From NCBI GenBank assembly GCA_002496845.1, contig DALQ01000034.1:1-9404 (forward strand): a stretch of 9,404 nt of DNA. Direction: 5' to 3'. The position numbers and the translations under genes are program-made. Within the stretch, counting starts at the first letter, position 1. The number at the start of each line of letters is the position of its first letter. Positions 6,460 through 9,404 of this stretch are shown piece by piece. The notes under the pieces are model-generated. The model saw only the letters and a list, made by a program, of their open reading frames with translations. It was not told where the DNA came from and did not search any database. Source of the stretch: Euryarchaeota archaeon UBA495 (GTDB lineage: Archaea; Thermoplasmatota; Poseidoniia; Poseidoniales; Poseidoniaceae).

Positions 6460-7296
6460 ATGGCCGAGGACGTCTTGCTCGTGGAACACCTTCCCGTCAA
6501 CCCAGAAACCGATGACGGGGGAGTCATTGCGTTGGTCACCATCAACCGGCCAAACAAATTGAATGCCTTGAATCAAGACGTGATGGGTGCAATCAAGGCC
6601 TTCGCCAAGGAGGTTGAAACACAAGCCAACGTGCGCTGCGTGGTTTTCACCGGTGCCGAACCAGGCCCGGCTCCCGAAGGGCGCCGCCCCAAACCGAACG
6701 CCTTCGTGGCCGGTGCGGACATCGCAGATTTTGCTGGCATGAGCAGCGAGGAGATCTATCCGATCTTCGCCGATAACGGCTGGGAAGCCATCTGGGGCAT
6801 CAGCAAACCGACCATCGCGATGATCGACGGTTTCGCCCTCGGTGGAGGATGCGAAGTGGCCGTGGCTTGTGACCTCCGCATCGCCAGTGACCGCTCAAAA
6901 TTCGGTACGCCAGAAATCAACCTCGGTCTGATGCCGGGCGGCGGTGGAACCCAGCGCTTGGCCCGCTTGATTGGCTTGGGCCGGGCCATGGAACTGATTT
7001 TCACAGGTGACATGATTGACGCTGCGGAGGCCCATCGCATTGGTTTGGTGAACCATGTCGTGCCCGCGGAAGACTTGAGCGAGCGCACCATGGCCCTCGC
7101 ACGAACCATCGGCAGCAAGTCCGCTGCGACGATGAAAGTGGCCAAAGCCACGATTCGTGCCGCGATGGAAACATCGCTGAGCGATGGTTTGATCGTCGAG
7201 TTGGACGCGTTCTCCGCGTTGTTCGACAGCGCCGACACACCGATCGGTGTCAACGCCTTCTTGAGCCGTGAAACGCCCGAATGGACGCATGAATGA
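6460..7296 (+). CDS. Enoyl-CoA hydratase/isomerase (crotonase) family protein
   Basis: A 278-residue crotonase. It shows VTINRPNKLNALN (26-38), the first oxyanion-hole segment FVAGADIADF (82-91), the second GFALGGGCEVAVACDLR (124-140), then KFGTPEINLGLMPGGGGTQRL (147-167). E132 and E152 align with the two catalytic glutamates of mitochondrial enoyl-CoA hydratase, so true hydration of a 2-enoyl-CoA is likely, in fatty-acid or amino-acid breakdown or another CoA pathway. The C-terminal helices (219-270) are of normal form. Oddly, a Pro-rich insertion of about 13 residues (about 67-79) separates FTGA from AFVAGADI, where most members have only two or three residues. ATG 6460 is preferred because homology starts soon after; an in-frame GTG at 6388 would add 24 residues with no family resemblance. 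It diverges from the PAP2 gene. No other beta-oxidation gene is in the window. Confidence 0.93.
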   Translation: MAEDVLLVEHLPVNPETDDGGVIALVTINRPNKLNALNQDVMGAIKAFAKEVETQANVRCVVFTGAEPGPAPEGRRPKPNAFVAGADIADFAGMSSEEIYPIFADNGWEAIWGISKPTIAMIDGFALGGGCEVAVACDLRIASDRSKFGTPEINLGLMPGGGGTQRLARLIGLGRAMELIFTGDMIDAAEAHRIGLVNHVVPAEDLSERTMALARTIGSKSAATMKVAKATIRAAMETSLSDGLIVELDAFSALFDSADTPIGVNAFLSRETPEWTHE

Positions 7297-7297
7297 G

Positions 7298-7329
7298 GCG
7301 ACCTGAGGCCCCGCAGGACCCCAGGTCGC
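7298..7329. terminator. Inverted repeat after the crotonase gene
   Basis: Arms GCGACCTG (7298-7305) and CAGGTCGC (7322-7329) match perfectly over eight bases with a 16-base loop, starting two bases past the crotonase stop. The site lies between two converging genes. No T-run follows, so it may stabilise RNA ends or act as a weak bidirectional terminator. Confidence 0.4.
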
Positions 7330-7334
7330 GGCCA

Positions 7335-7351
7335 CGGGACACGAGGTCCCG
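7335..7351. terminator. Second small hairpin in the convergent gap
   Basis: CGGGAC (7335-7340) pairs with GTCCCG (7346-7351) across a five-base loop. With the preceding inverted repeat it fills most of the 70-base gap between the crotonase and the small basic gene. A palindromic GTTCGAAC follows at once. There is no T-run. Confidence 0.35.
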
Positions 7352-7366
7352 GTTCGAACGTGCGCC

Positions 7367-7723
7367 TCAGCGCAAATTCAGTTTCGCCCGAACGTCGTCG
7401 GGCAGGTGGTGGAGATGCCGTCGGTACTTCCGGAGGAACCACACCGGCGCTTGCATCTTCCAAGCACCGTTGGACCAACTCCGGTCGAGGCGGGCGTTGC
7501 GGAGTTCCGCAAGCATCCGATTCGTCGTCTCCTTTCGAGCCGCATCGTTCGCGCAGCAGGGTTGCGGGGCACGGGACACGGTCGGTGTCCGTTGCCGCCG
7601 CTTGCCGGCTTCGATGCGCTTCCCGAGGGAGCCGCCTTTGTGCTGTGGTTCCCTGGCACCACGGGCCATGTCGCGTCGTGAACGGCGCGCGCGCCGTTCT
7701 TTCTTTCCAATTCTGCTTCCCAT
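7367..7723 (-). CDS. Small very basic protein of unknown function
   Basis: A 118-residue protein I do not recognise. The N-terminal third is packed with lysine and arginine (GKKERRARRSRRDMARG, 6-22), as in RNA-binding or ribosome-associated proteins. The middle holds a CC pair (about 67-68). The C-terminal third has a more ordered, aromatic pattern (SWSNGAWKM, then VWFLRKYRRHLHHLP) that looks like a small folded domain. ATG 7723 was chosen over an upstream GTG because AGGAG (7735-7739) precedes it by 11 bases and the sequence before the AGGAG forms a hairpin. Other frames here are also open but are Arg/Ser/Cys-rich in the way of antisense shadows, without a folded-looking segment. It converges with the crotonase. 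Confidence that it is coding is moderate. Confidence 0.55.
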   Translation of the reverse strand: MGSRIGKKERRARRSRRDMARGAREPQHKGGSLGKRIEAGKRRQRTPTVSRAPQPCCANDAARKETTNRMLAELRNARLDRSWSNGAWKMQAPVWFLRKYRRHLHHLPDDVRAKLNLR

Positions 7724-7734
7724 AATCTGTTCTT

Positions 7735-7739
7735 CTCCT
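7735..7739 (-). promoter_or_regulatory. Ribosome binding site of the small basic gene
   Basis: On the minus strand the bases read CAGGAGAAGA. AGGAG is a good match to the 16S end but lies 11 bases from the ATG, longer than usual. It begins one base after the closing stem of the leader hairpin, so folding and ribosome access could affect each other. Confidence 0.5.
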
Positions 7740-7740
7740 G

Positions 7741-7786
7741 TGCCGGTGGCCAAAGCTGGCTCAAGGCCAGCAGGCTCGATCCGGCA
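7741..7786 (-). promoter_or_regulatory. Nested hairpin in the leader of the small basic gene
   Basis: An outer six-pair stem (TGCCGG 7741-7746 with CCGGCA 7781-7786) encloses an inner six-pair stem (GCTGGC 7755-7760 with GCCAGC 7766-7771) with loop TCAAG in plus-strand writing. TGGCC at 7747-7751 could instead pair with GGCCA at 7765-7769, which would break the inner stem, so two exclusive folds exist. It lies directly upstream of the ribosome site of a basic, possibly RNA-binding protein, as expected for a cis-regulatory leader. It matches no riboswitch class I know. Confidence 0.4.
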
Positions 7787-7973
7787 TCGGAGGGTCAGAT
7801 GGGCTGCGCCATGATTGAACGAACACGCTCCTCTCTTATGAACATGACGGCTTCATGACCATTCTTGTCCGTGTGACGAAAAAGCACAGCCAGAACGGGA
7901 GCGTCAGGCCTTCCAACACGGAGGCCAGCGGCTGCACTCATCCATTCATGTCAAGAATCTTCCCTTGAGGCGA
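7787..7973. other. Intergenic gap without a recognised gene
   Basis: Apart from the terminator-like hairpin described separately, I see no gene here. It holds short direct and inverted copies around CATGAC/TCATGACC (about 7844-7860) and a weak AT-rich spot (CTTATGAA, about 7836) that could hold the promoter of the minus-strand basic gene. Only very short open frames occur, for example 19 codons from the ATG at 7799. Confidence 0.35.
7879..7926 (-). terminator. Likely terminator of the rdgB operon
   Basis: Read on the minus strand, a hairpin (GGCC and TCC arms at 7907-7914 pairing with 7920-7926, one bulged base, five-base loop) lies about 50 bases past the stop of the two-helix membrane protein. 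It is followed 23 bases later by a run of five T (7879-7883). Archaeal termination depends mainly on T-tracts, so this is plausible but short. Confidence 0.35.
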
Positions 7974-8888
7974 TCAATCGTCGCTGGGAGCCAAGGCCGC
8001 CAAAGCGTCAGAACGTGCTTCGACCGGGTCCGGAAGCGGAGGGAGATCGCCGAGGGGAGGCAAATCGCCTGGAAGGGGCAAAGGTGGGAGCTCTGGCAGG
8101 GGTTCCGGTTCGTTGGTTGCACTGCTGCTGTAGCCTTCGTCGAGAGGGACGCGCAGTTTGATCACGCGTGCTTCGTCAAGGCGCACAAAGGTGGCTCCAT
8201 AGGGGCGCCCAGGTGTCGGATGTTCTGGGACGTCGAGCACGTGGAGCCCATGGTTCGGTGTGCGCAGGAGGGCCACGAGATCTTCTCGGGCCTCGGCCTC
8301 TTCCCACATGCGGACCGTGGCGGCCCTGATTTCCGCCATACGGCCTCTGCGACGTGCTTCGATGCGCTCGCGGACGGCGGCATGGCGTTCCCTGCGTTCC
8401 TCGACGGTCACGGCGATGTCGGCGTCTTCGACGGAGTCTGCCGTGACTTCGACCACGAATTCTTGGGCGACGTGCACCTCTTCCACTTCGACCTCGATGA
8501 TCGGCCCATGGGCCTCCTCATCGTCGGCCTCTTGAGCAGCGAGGGCTTCTGCTTGGGCGGCTTTGGCCGCCTCGACCTTGCGCCGTTTGCGCTCTGCCAT
8601 CGTGGCGGTCGAGGTCTCTCGAACGGGCTCTGGTGCCTCAACAGGGGAAAGGTCGCTTTCCACAGCATCCGCTTCTGCCGCCGCGCTTGTGGCAGGGGTC
8701 GATGCGGCTCGAGCGGTCACGCGGGGCGCCTGAGGGCGGCCGCCGAGTCGCACCCAAGCCAGGCCAAGGACACCAAGGGAACCGACGGTGGCCCATTGCG
8801 CTTCTTCGACAAGTTCGCCGGCCAGAAGCAGGTAACTGGCCAACACACCGAGGAACAGGAGTCCCACGAGCATGCGGATGGTTCTCAT
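7974..8888 (-). CDS. Two-helix membrane protein with acidic middle and proline-rich tail
   Basis: A 304-residue protein of unknown function. Two hydrophobic helices open it (about 5-23 and 33-47), probably a hairpin. Then comes an Ala/Pro linker (51-95), a charged Lys/Ala/Glu stretch (98-125), an acidic beta-like patch (IEVEVEEVHVAQEFVVEVTA, 131-150) and a likely coiled coil rich in Arg/Glu (160-205). A compact part (about 206-250: LLRTPNHGLHVLDVP, then YGATFVRLDEARVIKLRVPLD) may be a small domain. The last 45 residues repeat LPPLP-like units and end in DD. The layout suggests a membrane-tethered scaffold or adaptor. ATG 8888 has GAGG four bases before it; a GTG at 8939 that overlaps the rdgB stop would add 17 residues. 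It follows rdgB on the same strand. No family is recognised. Confidence 0.65.
   Translation of the reverse strand: MRTIRMLVGLLFLGVLASYLLLAGELVEEAQWATVGSLGVLGLAWVRLGGRPQAPRVTARAASTPATSAAAEADAVESDLSPVEAPEPVRETSTATMAERKRRKVEAAKAAQAEALAAQEADDEEAHGPIIEVEVEEVHVAQEFVVEVTADSVEDADIAVTVEERRERHAAVRERIEARRRGRMAEIRAATVRMWEEAEAREDLVALLRTPNHGLHVLDVPEHPTPGRPYGATFVRLDEARVIKLRVPLDEGYSSSATNEPEPLPELPPLPLPGDLPPLGDLPPLPDPVEARSDALAALAPSDD
8019..8111 (-). repeat. Proline/leucine repeat tract in the membrane protein tail
   Basis: The coding sequence gives an imperfect tandem of short LP-rich units (LPELPPLPLP, GDLPPLGDLPPLP). It is a low-complexity, extended segment of the kind used as a spacer or as a ligand for proline-binding domains. 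It is part of the protein-coding gene and not a separate element. Confidence 0.5.
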
Positions 8889-8935
8889 GTGCCTCAACCT
8901 CGACTGTTCGCTTGTCCTTATGACGCTGATGCCGC

Positions 8936-9404
8936 TCACTCGGGCGTTCCGAGCTGAGTCAAGAGGTCCTTCAGCGCACGCGTGCGGTGGCTAAATTTGC
9001 CCTTCAGGTCCATGTCAACGGCGGCAAAGGTGCGCCCGTGCGTCGACACTTCCCCCTGCACGCCGATTTCTGCAGGTGCTCCGGAGAGATCCAAGTCCCT
9101 TGGGATGAACACCGGGTCGAATCCGAATCCGCCCTCGCCGTCCACGGCAGGGGCGATGCGGCCAAGGCACGAACCTTCTCCAATGAAAACGCCGTCAGGT
9201 GTCATCATGGCGGCCACGGCCTTGAATTCTGCACGCCGAAGGCCGGCCTCAACGTGGAGGTCTTCGCTGTGCAGGTGGTCCAGAAGTCGGAGCAGGCCGT
9301 GGCAACCAAGGGTGCTCAGGGCATACGATGAGTACACACCTGGGAAGCCGTCCAAGGCTTCGACAAAAAGGCCAGCGTCTTCCACCAGGAGCCAGTCGTT
9401 TGGA
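8936..9404 (-). CDS. rdgB: RdgB/HAM1 XTP/dITP pyrophosphatase, 5' end beyond window
   Basis: The C-terminal 155 residues of a HAM1/RdgB nucleoside-triphosphate pyrophosphatase, which turns XTP and ITP/dITP into monophosphates and so keeps damaged purines out of DNA and RNA. The visible motifs are LVEDAGLFVEALDGFPGVYSS near the right edge (catalytic/metal Asp in EDAG), GGFGFDPVFIP, and the late FSHRTRA. The frame stays open to the window end (PNDWLL precedes LVEDAG), so the N-terminus, including the usual SxNxxK motif (some 60-65 residues), is outside. The GTG at 9385 is not the start. Between FDPVFIP and TFAAV lies an extra loop of about 20 residues (DNA 9035-9100), where most family members have about five, and the usual TFAE is TFAA. 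The stop overlaps an alternative GTG start of the following membrane protein, so the two are likely cotranscribed. Confidence 0.9.
   Translation of the reverse strand, partial: PNDWLLVEDAGLFVEALDGFPGVYSSYALSTLGCHGLLRLLDHLHSEDLHVEAGLRRAEFKAVAAMMTPDGVFIGEGSCLGRIAPAVDGEGGFGFDPVFIPRDLDLSGAPAEIGVQGEVSTHGRTFAAVDMDLKGKFSHRTRALKDLLTQLGTPE

Noticed and set aside
7346..7363. A T-arm-like GGTTCGAAC suggesting a second tRNA or tRNA remnant
   Set aside because: There is no matching acceptor, D or anticodon arm around it; the word is a short palindrome next to a hairpin.
7293..7814. A 173-codon plus-strand frame covering the gap after the crotonase
   Set aside because: It overlaps the crotonase stop, is rich in Arg, Ser and Cys, and lacks a ribosome site. 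The minus-strand basic gene explains the region better, though not with certainty.
7965..8957. A 330-codon open frame on the plus strand
   Set aside because: It lies opposite the two-helix membrane protein. The minus frame has a start with a ribosome site, two clear hydrophobic helices, coiled-coil character and a proline repeat tail, and follows rdgB on the same strand.
1..9404. CRISPR array, insertion sequence, prophage or defence island
   Set aside because: I found no regularly spaced direct repeats, transposase or integrase motifs, terminal inverted repeats, or recognisable defence genes on either strand.

Overview
The window looks like a GC-rich archaeal genome fragment. The evidence is an Alba chromatin protein, a stand-alone KEOPS kinase (Bud32), a tRNA gene with a TATA-type box about 30 bases upstream and no encoded CCA, and a PAP2-family membrane enzyme whose outer domain is rich in N-glycosylation sequons. 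The mix of these genes with bacterial-type genes (a crotonase and an ArsC-like phosphatase), the high GC content and very tight packing suggest a Thermoplasmatota lineage such as the marine Poseidoniales. That placement is an inference from gene content and style, not from a search.

Left part (1-2147): the C-terminal part of an anchored surface protein made of three Ig-like repeats, with every frame closed near the left edge. It is followed by tRNA-Gly(GCC) with its promoter, then alba, then a convergent arsC/low-molecular-weight phosphatase gene that overlaps the end of alba.

Central part (2250-4297): a compact plus-strand cluster of an Mrp/NBP35-type ATPase, a DUF971 protein and Bud32. Mrp and DUF971 are a recurrent iron-sulfur maturation pair. 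Here the Mrp protein has no cysteine at all and carries a Gly/Asp-rich insertion where the usual CxxC loop lies, while its DUF971 neighbour has a CxCxxC motif plus a fourth cysteine. Bud32 overlaps the DUF971 gene and belongs to the t6A tRNA-modification complex.

Right part (4301-9404): a long minus-strand gene fuses a PAP2 membrane enzyme to an extracytoplasmic repeat domain, and a crotonase diverges from it. A 250-base gap and a small basic orphan gene with a hairpin-forming leader separate these from a minus-strand pair. The pair is the 3' part of an RdgB/HAM1 nucleotide-pool cleaning enzyme, which runs off the right edge, and downstream of it an unrecognised two-helix membrane protein with an acidic middle and a proline-rich tail.

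The best lead for something unusual is the cysteine-free Mrp next to a four-cysteine DUF971. The sequon-rich PAP2 fusion and the structured leader of the small basic gene come next. I saw no CRISPR array, insertion sequence, integrase or defence cassette.
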